Shown: positions 41,879-51,732 of the stretch, one piece after another
Position numbering within the stretch: the stretch's first letter is position 1
How the letters are laid out: each line of letters opens with the position of its first letter
Source: Phytopythium helicoides
Lineage: Eukaryota; Oomycota; Peronosporomycetes; Pythiales; Pythiaceae
Direction: 5' to 3'
Assembly (NCBI GenBank): GCA_024867545.1
Contig: JANFNE010000025.1
Coordinates: forward strand, 62,001 to 126,000
DNA: 64,000 nucleotides
The notes under the pieces: model-generated
The model's input: the letters and a program-made list of their open reading frames with translations, nothing else
Database searches by the model: none
Told to the model about the DNA's origin: nothing
Made by a program: the position numbers and the translations under genes

Positions 41879-42643
41879 TTGACTTTCTACCAACTATGGA
41901 AATCTGTGAAGCGCTAGGAGGACGATGGCTTGGCCATTTGAATGCGTTAGTGTACGAGTAGGGCAACACCCATGAACTGCGATGTGAACAAACACTCGTC
42001 GACTCAAAAGCTCACCAAGAAGCATCGGTGGAAGAAGTCGTGGTAGGAAAAGTGTCAATATGTCTTTACTATTGTACATTCTAAAGCAATCAGCGAGTGG
42101 ATTTTGGTTCGAAGTAGGAATTTCTTACCCTGGCGTTGTAGCCTTACGTTGTTCAGCTTATCTAATTCTCCCACTTGTTAGGGCTTGGTCGATTAGCCTT
42201 CACGATGATTTGATGGTGTGGCCAACTGCTGATAAATTCACGGCCTCGAATGTTGTACTTCTCAAAGTTTTTTTTTTTTTTCAGGTAATGCTACAATCCG
42301 CTATGAGGCTGATCAAATGGAGCATCAGGAATCAAGCTGGGTTGCATAGGTCTCTGTGACGACAGTTGCACTATGGATCTCTGACGCGGACTCAGTAATA
42401 CCTCTGCTGTTGTCCAACACGACATCTTCTCTACCTGTCGCCTCAATCGCATCGCGATCGGCTTCAACCAAACGGCAAGGGCGGATGGCGCAACGCACTG
42501 TAGTTTTGTCAGGGTGTGCTCTACTCTTGCGTCCGCTAGACTTTCGATTCGAAATGACTGGACCACGCCTTTCTTCAGCTAAGGCAATCATGACACCCAC
42601 CCTTGGAGAATTTCCAGAGGATTCGACAGAGCTCGAATGTCAT
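41879..42643. other. 765-nt spacer at the centre of the inverted repeat
   Basis: Non-repeated and AT-richer than the arms, with a T-run at about 42269-42283. No supportable gene, and no visible terminal repeats or target duplication that would mark it as a transposon. Confidence 0.6.
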
Positions 42644-45600
42644 TTCTACGGTACATGCGTACATGTCGTGCCGCGTGTAACGTCGTCCTGCAACTCGGAC
42701 GGATGACTGATGAACTTATGAATACCCTCGACGACCGGCTGGCGCTCCGTCAACTCGTCAACTGGCACTGGCGTTGGTCTCAGCCGGAGCTCGACAGCCG
42801 GCAGCAATGCAGCAGCGTGGCGTATCATAGCGTGGCGTGGCGTTCTATCCAGTGAGCGCAGACGCAGGCGCAGCGTGGCGTGAACATTATTATGCGCAGT
42901 GCTTGCCTTCCACCCTTCCGACCCAGAGCACATCAGCAGATGTGCGCAGCCAGCCAGCCGCCAATCTATTCTGGAATCCGAGCGAGCGAGCGAGCGAGCA
43001 GAGGGAAGCTGATGTGCCGGTGTCGTGACTGAATCGTGTCGAAGGCTGGCGTGACGGCCCTGTCATCCGCACCCACTTGCGCCCCCAGTCACTTGATCAA
43101 GCTGCTTTTCTGCTTTTTTTGCTGAGCGACGTGAGGCGACTGACATGACGTGCTCCTCCTCTCGACAGGGTTCGACTGCAGCGACGGAGATGCTGCAGAA
43201 GCCGCCTTTTGCCTTTTGCCTTTTTCGCCTTTTTTGGCGTGGTTGCAGTCGGTCACGCGGCGCTGCTCCTCGCCGAGAGTAATCGTCCTCTCGACCTTGC
43301 GTCGCTTGCGAATGACTGCCATGAGCCTACCGTACAGATCGGGAACTGCTCTTCCCCCTGCAAGGCTGCAGCAGCGAGCGTCAGAGCGTGGGACCGAGGC
43401 GCTCTCTCTTGCTTGTCACTCGCGCCAGGTGGCTCACCAAATTATTTTCGGGTCGAGCTCCTCTCTCGGCCGCGGCAAAGCGACGAGCGCCGCGGGTTCT
43501 CGGCGCCTGCCAGAGTCGATGCGGACGTCACAGCCGCGGTCCGAGTTCTTACAGTCGCACTTGCGCGCCACCTCCACAACCGCATGATCGCGTACGTGTC
43601 ACGCGTGGTGCGGTGCCACCGGCGGGCCATCAGAAGCTGACGGCGGCTGGCAAAATTCCCGTTGTCCTGATTGATCTCTTCCTCTTTCGCGCGCATCCCG
43701 CGTGATTCGTCCGGCCGGCCCCGAGTCTCGCAGAGCTTTGTACTGTACCGTAGAGGTCGCAGCGCCAGACGATCGATCGCCCCGAGATGACCGACGGATG
43801 AGCTAGTGGCCGATGTTTACATCAGTGGCCGTGTCGGTCTCAACTCAGTCGACGACCGACGGACGCGCACACTCACTGGCCTCCTCGACGCAGGCAGGCT
43901 CATTCCTCGATCGGCTCCCGCAGTCCGACGTCGTCTCACAGTGATACGCATCAAGCACACACACAGTCACGCACACACAAACACAGTCACACACAGTCAC
44001 AGATGCTCCCGTCATTCGGAGCCACCTTCCAGCACCGCAAGCTCCCGAGCCTGCACTCCGCAGGACTCGGACTCGGACTCGGGCTCGGGCTCATGCCGGC
44101 TGAGCCGGTCGACTCGGCGGCCTGGCGGCACTCGCCCACGGCCGTCGACTCGCTCTCCCTCTCCCTCTCGCCCTCGCCCTCGCCCGTCGAGCGCATGAGC
44201 CTCAGCTTCATCGTCAACCCGAGCGCCGAGCGCTCCCTCGACACCTCGAGTCCTCTTGACAATCAGCAGCAGCAGCAGCAGCAACAGATTCAGGAACAGC
44301 AGCGACATGAGCCTCTCGCTCAGCAGCTCCCGCTCGCGCTCGCGGTCGGTGGCGAGTGCTCCAAGCGAGGCTGCCACCGAGTCGCCAACAGCTTCGTCTT
44401 CGGTGCCTTCTGCGAGCTGCACAAGCCCAGCCGGCTGTGCAAGGTCCCCGCGTGCACCAAGTGCGCCAAGACGGGAGGCTACTGCATCGCTCATGGCGGC
44501 GGTCGTCGCTGCCTCGCCCCCACGTGCATGAAGAGCGCCAAGGAGGGAGGCTACTGCATTGCTCACGGCGGCGGCAAGCGGTGCCGCAAGCCCGGCTGCA
44601 CCAAGTCGGCGCTCTCGGGAGGACTGTGCTCGGCACACGGCGGGGGCAAGCGCTGCAAGTTCGACTTTTGCACCAAGACGGCGCTCAAGGGCGGTCTCTG
44701 CATCGCCCATGGTGGCGGTCGACGATGCGAGGTGGCCGGTTGCGGCAAGAGTGCGGTCGGGGGTCACGTGTGTGTCTCTCACGGCGGCGGTCGTCGGTGC
44801 AGGGAGGATGGCTGCAGCAAGGGAGCTGTTCGTCATGGACTGTGCATCCGCCACGGCGCGCGCGAGCCGTAGGCTTCGAGTTGTTGTCAGGTATTTGGAT
44901 AGAAGGTGTTGACTATTTAATGAAGAGGAGTGGTTGATCGATCTCGTCCGGAGAGCGTGTAGCTGTGCGAACGCCTTGAGGGTGGTCGTTGTTCTATTCT
45001 GCCGTCAGAAGGAGAGCGTAGGAGTCTGTGGACATGAAACGAAGTAAATGCGCAGGTGTTTGGTATCGTGCAACCCATGTCAAACAAGTACATGCATCAA
45101 CTCCTGCTCTGCTCTGGGTCGTCATGGTTCCGTCGCATAGTGCTCTGGAACTGCTCCATCTTCAACGAGTGCCTATCCGCATCCACTGCAAACAAACGAG
45201 ACCTGAGGTGAGCAGAAGCGTCCATCATCATGGCTGGACGTGAGACGGGAGCCGCGCGAGCACCGAAGAAGGCGCATCGGCGTGCATTGGCTTGATGTAT
45301 GAGAAGATCTGCTGACCGGCACACCGACAACCTTGATGCAGTAACGAGGAAACATATCTAGGTGACGGGTGCTTGAGTGCGATCCGGCAAGTGTGCAGTC
45401 TCGACACGGAAAGATGAAAACCCACACGATGAGTACGTTGCACGATGAACAGCGAACTCCCAACCTTCAGAACATTGCAGGACGAGTTCAAGGTCAGCCT
45501 TCGGCTGCTATAAATTGGAGTCGATTGTTAGCAAAGCTTCGGAGAACTCCTCTGCGCGAGGAGACCACATACTCCAGCGACGACTAGCAACTTGACGGAC

Positions 45601-45780
45601 CTCTTCAACATTGTGTAGTATACGCACTGATCTTCTTGGTGCCAAAATCACGAAATAGATATAGGTCCACACATCCGGATATAAACACAGTCTACCGCAA
45701 GGTATACGCTGCTCTCTCTCTCGTTCTCGTCGGCCGTTCAGCGCCGCCAGACTCGACCAAAAACGCCAAACCAAGGTACA
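42644..45780 (-). repeat. right arm of the 3,137-nt inverted repeat
   Basis: Reverse complement of 38742-41878 without indels. Beyond 45780 the match to the left flank continues but with scattered substitutions and small indels (for example near 45785-45800), to about 46000. Confidence 0.93.
44003..44872 (+). CDS. HGGG-R-C repeat protein (WRKY19-like Cys/His repeats), right-arm copy
   Basis: Same 289-aa protein as at 39650-40519, in opposite orientation, so the two genes are divergent with 3.48 kb between ATGs. Cys/His units start at residue 119 and run to the C terminus (RHGAREP). The ATG follows an ACACAGTCAC simple repeat. Whether both copies are expressed cannot be told from sequence, since promoters and coding regions are the same. 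Confidence 0.82.
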   Translation: MLPSFGATFQHRKLPSLHSAGLGLGLGLGLMPAEPVDSAAWRHSPTAVDSLSLSLSPSPSPVERMSLSFIVNPSAERSLDTSSPLDNQQQQQQQQIQEQQRHEPLAQQLPLALAVGGECSKRGCHRVANSFVFGAFCELHKPSRLCKVPACTKCAKTGGYCIAHGGGRRCLAPTCMKSAKEGGYCIAHGGGKRCRKPGCTKSALSGGLCSAHGGGKRCKFDFCTKTALKGGLCIAHGGGRRCEVAGCGKSAVGGHVCVSHGGGRRCREDGCSKGAVRHGLCIRHGAREP

Positions 45781-46360
45781 GACGAGTGCAGATTTTGCGA
45801 TTGCAGAGATATAGAAGGACTCTTGATCTCCACCATCTTTCTGTCGGCAAGCCCACGAAGCGATCAAGTGTCTCCACCTTGTTCACGATTGGAGTGCGTT
45901 GATGTCGATGGCCAAGCATGATTTAACCTCAATTTCGTCAAAGATCCTAATCAATTGCACAGTCCCTCCTACCACACTAGCCACTTCATTCTTATGTAGC
46001 CGCAGTCATGCTCCATTGCGTGTGGAAGAACTGACTGACCGCCCGTCAGAGACGGCGACGTAGGCGTCTAGCGTGCTCATCGAGCAGTTCATTACGGCCC
46101 GAGCTGAGAGCCGATATTCGAGTACAGGGTTTCGAGATACATGGTTCCCCCTGAGACTGCACTCGCGCGCATTGACCCGATCTCAAGATCACTATACGCC
46201 ACAATCGGCAGCGTTGGTCTCTGTCTCCGCTCGTTGTATCTCTGTATGCTACTCGTGCTCGTCCACATGGAGGCTCGTGGCTTCGGTCCTGCGCGTCAGC
46301 GTACCTATAGGCAATATGCTCGCTTATTCACCAGTTTCATCTGCGTTTTTTGTCTCGATC

Positions 46361-46397
<37 letters not shown>

Positions 46398-47103
46398 CCA
46401 CCGTCACTTCAGCTCGTATCCTGCTGCCTCTGCAGCCTCAGAGCCGTCATAAAGTCACATGTTAGTCAAATGCGCGTTTTTGGAGCTCGCGAGTACTCAT
46501 TGGTGTCAAAAAGGGAGCAAGAAACCATGTCATGCTCGTTGAAAACGTGTTCGTGCAAGGGTTTTGGTAGTACGGCGCCGCAATTTCTGGATTAATTCAC
46601 TGAGTGTGATCAATGAACAGATACTCTCAAACACTTCAAGTTTGACAACTGGTTTCAACTTGTGGATCTTCCCAAACCAATATAATTATTGATTAACAGT
46701 GAGGCTTTTAACACAGATGACTCGATAACCCCACGGATTCTATCGCGCGAGCAGGGACTAGCTGAAGAGAAGGTAAGTTGGACTCTGGAATGCAAGCATC
46801 ACAACACCACAAGTCCTAACGGACTCTAATCGTCACCTCTATGCTGGTCCGAAAGAAATACTTCAAGCCTAATGAGTCCTATTGGTCCTACATCGCCGAG
46901 TCTAGCGATGGCGCCCCGATGACGCTCGCTTGATACTGACTAGCAGTGCATTCAGCAGCTGCTTCCTGGACTCGTATGCATTGATGAAATCAGCTTTCAC
47001 TGGCACATGTGACAACGCCGTCTGACACGCGGTTAACGTTCTCGCTGCAAGGTGGACAATAGCTTGACGAGTTCGACCCTCGAGCTAAGAATCAGTCACC
47101 ACA
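45781..47103. other. intergenic region right of the inverted repeat
   Basis: About 1.3 kb. The first 220 nt are diverged inverted-repeat flank. A CT microsatellite follows (listed separately). No supportable gene. Confidence 0.45.
46365..46394. repeat. (CT)15 microsatellite
   Basis: Uninterrupted CT dinucleotides, 30 nt. Confidence 0.9.
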
Positions 47104-50100
47104 TTAAAAAAAAAAATAAAAGTGGATAATAATCGTGCACATGATAATCATCAATAGTGAAATGGTTCGCTGACACCAAAATTGATCAACGTAGAGTGTG
47201 AAATAGGCTTCTTGAAACTTGGCCAGACGACGACGTAGAGCGTTGATTTCCATGACAGCCTTCACTAGATCCATTTGTCTTGTAAGCTTAGGCGGTAGGT
47301 TCAAAGTTGCCATCTCGGCTTCTTTCACGAGGCAAATGAACTCTTCACTACAATAACGGCTGCTCTTAGTCCAATCGATCGTGTTGAACGACTTTTCCAG
47401 CTGATTCCACAACTCGTCGTATATCTTAGCCTCGCAACTACTATCATGCAATCCAATCAACGTTTTTCTTGCTCTTGATACAACATCAGGAACAAGCTTC
47501 AAACTAACTAATTCTGCACCTATTGTTGTTGCTGAAACATCTCTACTACTTGCAAATCTTGCCAACTCGTCAACCACCCTCGAAATCTTGATTCGCCTTT
47601 CGGGTTTAAATGAACACATTTGATTTATAAGTTCCCATTGGGAGTCTGAACACACAGGTCTTGGAGGTTTGCTACCCCGCTCAGCATGAACCTTTACAGC
47701 GATATTTTCCAGTTCTTTCCATGGCAACGGACGTTGTTCGTTCCCCACAACTCGTAAACTCTCAACGATGCACATACCCAATGAGTATATATCTGACGCT
47801 GTGGTTGACTGCGGATTTTCTCCAAGGCACTCTGGTGCCACCCAATGCAAAGCACCAGATATCTGAGGTTTGTCGCCTTCGCTCGCGACCAAACTCAAAC
47901 CAAAGTCCGTCACCTTCGCTTTCATATCCTTCCCGATCACAATGTTGTTCCCTTTCAAATCTCCATGGACAATTCCACGAGCATGAAGGTATTGGATACC
48001 CAATGCAGCCTCATACAGCTTCTGCCAAACTTCACAAGGACGCTTACGCAGAAAATCAGTTAATGTCCCGTTAGTTGCGTACTCGCACACAAAGAAAGGT
48101 CTCCCAACATGGCAAGCACCGAAAAGTTGGATAACGTGAGGATGGCTAGCACCAAACCAAATATCCACTTCGTTTTGGAACATCTTTAAAGTGTTTGCTC
48201 GCTTCATTTCTTGCTTTTTGAGCAACTCGCTATTGACAGGTGGAGATTCAATCGATTCAATTGTTGTAGTACTGCTCCAGAAACAGGAATTTGCAGGTGG
48301 TATGTCTTCAGAGCCGGTCAAATTTAATTGTTTCACCACAACATCCGAGTCTAGCCACTTTGCTCGAAACACTTTGCTGAATCCACCAACACCAAGGCTC
48401 ATGCTTTCGAAGATAATCAACTCGTACCATGGGATGAACCAATCCGGAATCAGCTCTGAACTACTCGAGTTGTCAATCTTACTCTCGATAACTTCGACCG
48501 CCTTCCTCATTTTCTCTAGGTCAGCAGGTTTATACTTCTTCTTCAATTCCTTTTTTAAAGTTTTTAGAAAAACGGTTTTCTCAACACTCGACTTTGCATC
48601 CCTGATCTGAAGATATATATCTGCCACACCAGACACAAACAACTCACGACGTTGCTTTTCCCAACGAGCGACTCTTACAGTGTCATCGTCAACAGATTGA
48701 TCAAGTGTTCTCCAAAGCGATTTGATTCGCCGATAAAATGCATAGACACTATTTGTGGGAGCTCGGGTAGATGACAGACGCAATGCTAAAAATTCCTGCG
48801 TGGTCATACAGATTGTAGTATGAAACTCCTTGAGAAGTGTGGCGAATTGCACCAATTGATATTTCTGGTGGGTGGAGCTTTGTAGTCGTTCGTATAGTAA
48901 TGTTAGCTCATCGAAAGCTTGCAAGTGTTGAGGATGTTTGCTTTCTGCCACACACGTTTGCACCTTTCTCCAGAGCTCGATTGTCGCGTCATTAAGAGAA
49001 AACAAATCTGTGTTTTTGGAATCGATGCCAACTGAGCTCTCTGCCAAAGCCAAACGCTCGAGCTCATATATGGCAGACTGTAAGTTCATACGCTTCGCAG
49101 GATCATGACAGCACAGCTTCCACACTAGCCAACGGACTTCACTATGGGGGCATTCTGGGGAGTATTTGCTTTTATCTGTTTCCGGTGCCCAGAGAAGCTT
49201 ACATCTTCTTACATTCATGTCATCGACATCTATGTTGCTATCGATACTTGATGCCGACGACTGGCATGAAATAGCGTCACTATCGTAGTCATTCCATGGC
49301 TGCTCTTTTGTTGCTGCTTCCAAAATACACATTCCAAGAGCATATATGTCCGAAGCAAAAGATACTTTTCCAAATCCCCCAATCACCTCAGGAGCCTGCC
49401 AGCGCATCGATCCAATACGCTTTGGCACTCGACTCTGCTCACCACTAAGCCAAAAATTGGACAGCTTTGACAATCCATCACTGCCGATCAAAATGTTGCT
49501 GCATCGAAGATCCCCGTGAATGATTTCGCGCTCGTGGAGATACGCTAAGCCTAATGCAGCCTCATAAAGATATTTCCATAGCGTCTGTTGCTCCATCGAA
49601 GCTGACTTGGCATATTCAATTAGCGACCCGTTGCTGGTATACTCACATACGAAAAACTTTAATTCCGGACCAGCAATGCATGCACCATACATCTTGATCA
49701 CGTTTGGATGTCGCAGTTGCTGCGACAGTCGCACTTCATCATCAAAAGAGGAATGGGCTGTGTCTAAGATGAATAGTTTAACACTCACATCTGCATCAAG
49801 CCACTTGGCCAGGTACTCACCACCAATGTTTTTAGTGACTACCTCCTTGATGATTGCTATTTCAGACGGAGATATAGCCCAGTTAGTCTTTGTGTTTTGC
49901 GGTTGGTGGGTAGATAAATTGGATTCTTTTCGTGCAAAGGCTTGCGAGGCCGTAAGGAATGGTTTAAGGGCTAGCACTGCATCTTGTTTTCCACGGTCAG
50001 CTGCTATTCGAATGGCAGACATACCGTATAGGTTCTTGGCATTTACGTCCGCGCCGCATTCTCCAGCGAGGCATTGAACCGCATCAGTGTGACCATTTTT

Positions 50101-50850
50101 TGCAGCCAGCATCAACGTTGTGAACCCCTCCTTGTCTGAGGCATTCACTTCTGCGCGGCATTCTATCGCAAGATATCGAGTCACCTCTGTGTGCCCACAG
50201 GAGCCTGCCCACATTAGCGCAGTTCTTCCAAATTCGTCTATGATATTCACATCTGCACCACATACTACAGCGAGGAACTCAACCACTTGAAGTTCCCCTT
50301 CTTCAGCTGCCAACATTAGGGCTGTTTGGCCGTTTTTATCCGCAGTGTTCAAATCCGCTTCGCATTCTTCCAGAAGATCATGTACAATGAAAATGTATCC
50401 TTGTTGAGCTGCTAACATCAGCGCTGTTTGTCCGTTTTTGTCCAAGGCATTCACGTCTGCACAGCATTCTATCGCAAGATATCGAGCCACCTCTGTGTGC
50501 CCACAGGAGCCTGCCCACATTAGCGCAGTTCTTCCAAATTCGTCTATGGCATTCACATCCGCACCGCAGACTCCTGCGAGGTACTCCACAACTTGAATTT
50601 TTCCTTCTTTAGCTGCCAACATTAGGGCTGTCTGGTCGTTGCAGTTCGTAGCATCCACGTCCACGCTGCAATCATCAGCGAGGAAACGAACAACTGCAAG
50701 ATGTCCGTTCTTAGCCGCGACAGCCAGTACTGGGTTTTGATGGTCAAGCTTGGCATTCACATCTGCGCCACCACGGGCCAATGCCTTGAGCAAATCGATA
50801 TCTCCATCCTCCGCGGCTTGCGCTAGTCGCCAGTTAGCTTCATAGGTCAT
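47104..50850 (-). CDS. ankyrin-repeat, tandem pseudokinase-kinase (TKL type) with C-terminal membrane anchor
   Basis: Intronless, 1,248 aa. Residues about 1-300 hold eight or nine ankyrin repeats (ADVNA, GQTALMLAA, GRTALMWAG). Domain 1 (about 335-520) is kinase-like: it keeps a VAIK-type Lys (DVSVKLF) and HGDLRCSN (from residue 445), but DFG reads NFW (about 465), so magnesium binding should be lost. After a long helical linker, domain 2 (about 840-1110) has a Gly-loop (GVGGFSKV), VVVKQL, HGDLKGNN (from residue 962) and an intact DFG (about 982), followed by an APE-like PEC. The last 23 residues are hydrophobic (SLLMIIMCTIIIHFYFFF), a single possible tail anchor, partly encoded by a poly-T tract. 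It is probably a Ser/Thr signalling kinase regulated by its pseudokinase. Ankyrin repeats include a recent 306-nt internal duplication. Confidence 0.9.
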   Translation of the reverse strand: MTYEANWRLAQAAEDGDIDLLKALARGGADVNAKLDHQNPVLAVAAKNGHLAVVRFLADDCSVDVDATNCNDQTALMLAAKEGKIQVVEYLAGVCGADVNAIDEFGRTALMWAGSCGHTEVARYLAIECCADVNALDKNGQTALMLAAQQGYIFIVHDLLEECEADLNTADKNGQTALMLAAEEGELQVVEFLAVVCGADVNIIDEFGRTALMWAGSCGHTEVTRYLAIECRAEVNASDKEGFTTLMLAAKNGHTDAVQCLAGECGADVNAKNLYGMSAIRIAADRGKQDAVLALKPFLTASQAFARKESNLSTHQPQNTKTNWAISPSEIAIIKEVVTKNIGGEYLAKWLDADVSVKLFILDTAHSSFDDEVRLSQQLRHPNVIKMYGACIAGPELKFFVCEYTSNGSLIEYAKSASMEQQTLWKYLYEAALGLAYLHEREIIHGDLRCSNILIGSDGLSKLSNFWLSGEQSRVPKRIGSMRWQAPEVIGGFGKVSFASDIYALGMCILEAATKEQPWNDYDSDAISCQSSASSIDSNIDVDDMNVRRCKLLWAPETDKSKYSPECPHSEVRWLVWKLCCHDPAKRMNLQSAIYELERLALAESSVGIDSKNTDLFSLNDATIELWRKVQTCVAESKHPQHLQAFDELTLLYERLQSSTHQKYQLVQFATLLKEFHTTICMTTQEFLALRLSSTRAPTNSVYAFYRRIKSLWRTLDQSVDDDTVRVARWEKQRRELFVSGVADIYLQIRDAKSSVEKTVFLKTLKKELKKKYKPADLEKMRKAVEVIESKIDNSSSSELIPDWFIPWYELIIFESMSLGVGGFSKVFRAKWLDSDVVVKQLNLTGSEDIPPANSCFWSSTTTIESIESPPVNSELLKKQEMKRANTLKMFQNEVDIWFGASHPHVIQLFGACHVGRPFFVCEYATNGTLTDFLRKRPCEVWQKLYEAALGIQYLHARGIVHGDLKGNNIVIGKDMKAKVTDFGLSLVASEGDKPQISGALHWVAPECLGENPQSTTASDIYSLGMCIVESLRVVGNEQRPLPWKELENIAVKVHAERGSKPPRPVCSDSQWELINQMCSFKPERRIKISRVVDELARFASSRDVSATTIGAELVSLKLVPDVVSRARKTLIGLHDSSCEAKIYDELWNQLEKSFNTIDWTKSSRYCSEEFICLVKEAEMATLNLPPKLTRQMDLVKAVMEINALRRRLAKFQEAYFTLYVDQFWCQRTISLLMIIMCTIIIHFYFFF
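50191..50546 (-). repeat. internal 306-nt duplication within the ankyrin region
   Basis: The block ending GTGCCCACAG...CACATTAGCGC at about 50191-50240 recurs 306 nt later (50497-50546) with almost no change. It corresponds to three ankyrin repeats (102 residues), with DEFGRTALMWAGSCGHTEV in both. Confidence 0.8.
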
Positions 50851-51195
50851 CTTTGGTTTATCAGGAACAAAATACGACTCGCAAGCTCCCTAACAATTAT
50901 ACTCTGTCCTAGCGAGCAGATCAAACAATGAAAGTAGATTTCACGCAATCTGTCGTTGTCCCCGACGAGCAAGCACCACGAGCAGGCGCTGAGCTCCAGT
51001 GGATACGACTGTCGCCACTTTGCGGCACCGACGACATTGAAGCCGTCCCTCACTCCCTCTATACAGTCCGATTCTTTTAGTGCATCCCTTACAACTTCTC
51101 TCACCAAACTCCCCATCTATTCCAGATCACCTACTACATTCCTAATCTATTGGTTTACATCCCCAATTCGCATTCAACGCTCCCGCATCGCCTCC
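50851..51195. promoter_or_regulatory. divergent promoter between the ankyrin kinase and HIU hydrolase
   Basis: 345 nt between start codons. GCATTCAACGCTC lies about 25 nt upstream of the hydrolase ATG (51170-51182) and resembles an initiator. No gene. Confidence 0.4.
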
Positions 51196-51666
51196 ATGGC
51201 CCCTGCGCGCCGCCTGTCGACCGTCGGCCGCCACCTCCGCGGCTCGAGCGCAAGCAGCTCAAACCCAAGCAGCTCAAGCCCAAGCAGCCCTAGCCCCAGC
51301 CCAAGTGCCATGAGCTACCGCTCGCCCGTCACGTCGCACGTGCTCGACACGTCGCGCGGTCTACCTGCCGCCAACATGCGCGTCGAGCTGCAGCGGCTCG
51401 AGGGCTCGGCGTGGCTCTCGGTTGGCGTGGGCGTCACCAACAGCGACGGGAGGGTGCAGACGCCGCTGGTGCCGCAGAGCAACGAGTTCCGCGCCGGAAC
51501 GTACCGCGTGGTCTTCGACACGCAGGCGTACTTTGAGGCCACGGGTGTGCGCGAGTTCTTCTACCCGAGCGTCGAGATCGCCTTCATTGTCAAGGACCCC
51601 TCGCAGCACTTCCACGTGCCGCTGCTCATCAACCCCTTCGGGTACTCGACCTACCGCGGCAGCTGA
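51196..51666 (+). CDS. 5-hydroxyisourate hydrolase (transthyretin-like), peroxisomal type
   Basis: 156 aa from the ATG at 51196; an internal ATG at 51309 would give the bare enzyme of 118 aa. The enzyme part has the family landmarks SHVLDTSRGLPA (active-site His), the TNSDGR turn, a VREFFYPSVEIAF strand and the C-terminal signature YRGS. Reaction: hydrolysis of 5-hydroxyisourate, the uricase product, to OHCU in purine breakdown. The 38-residue extension contains RLSTVGRHL, an exact match to the PTS2 peroxisome-import pattern R-L-x5-H-L, followed by a Ser/Pro linker. The longer start is therefore preferred and a peroxisomal location is predicted. Confidence 0.92.
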   Translation: MAPARRLSTVGRHLRGSSASSSNPSSSSPSSPSPSPSAMSYRSPVTSHVLDTSRGLPAANMRVELQRLEGSAWLSVGVGVTNSDGRVQTPLVPQSNEFRAGTYRVVFDTQAYFEATGVREFFYPSVEIAFIVKDPSQHFHVPLLINPFGYSTYRGS

Positions 51667-51732
51667 GAGGGGGAGGGAGCGAGTAGGCTGATAAACGCAC
51701 GCCGCAGCATTAGCGTGTCCGTTCAAACATGA

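Noticed and set aside
42644..45780. Palindrome interpreted as the inverted terminal repeats of a transposon
   Set aside because: The 765-nt spacer has no transposase, no target duplication was seen at the outer edges, and homology continues outward in diverged form.
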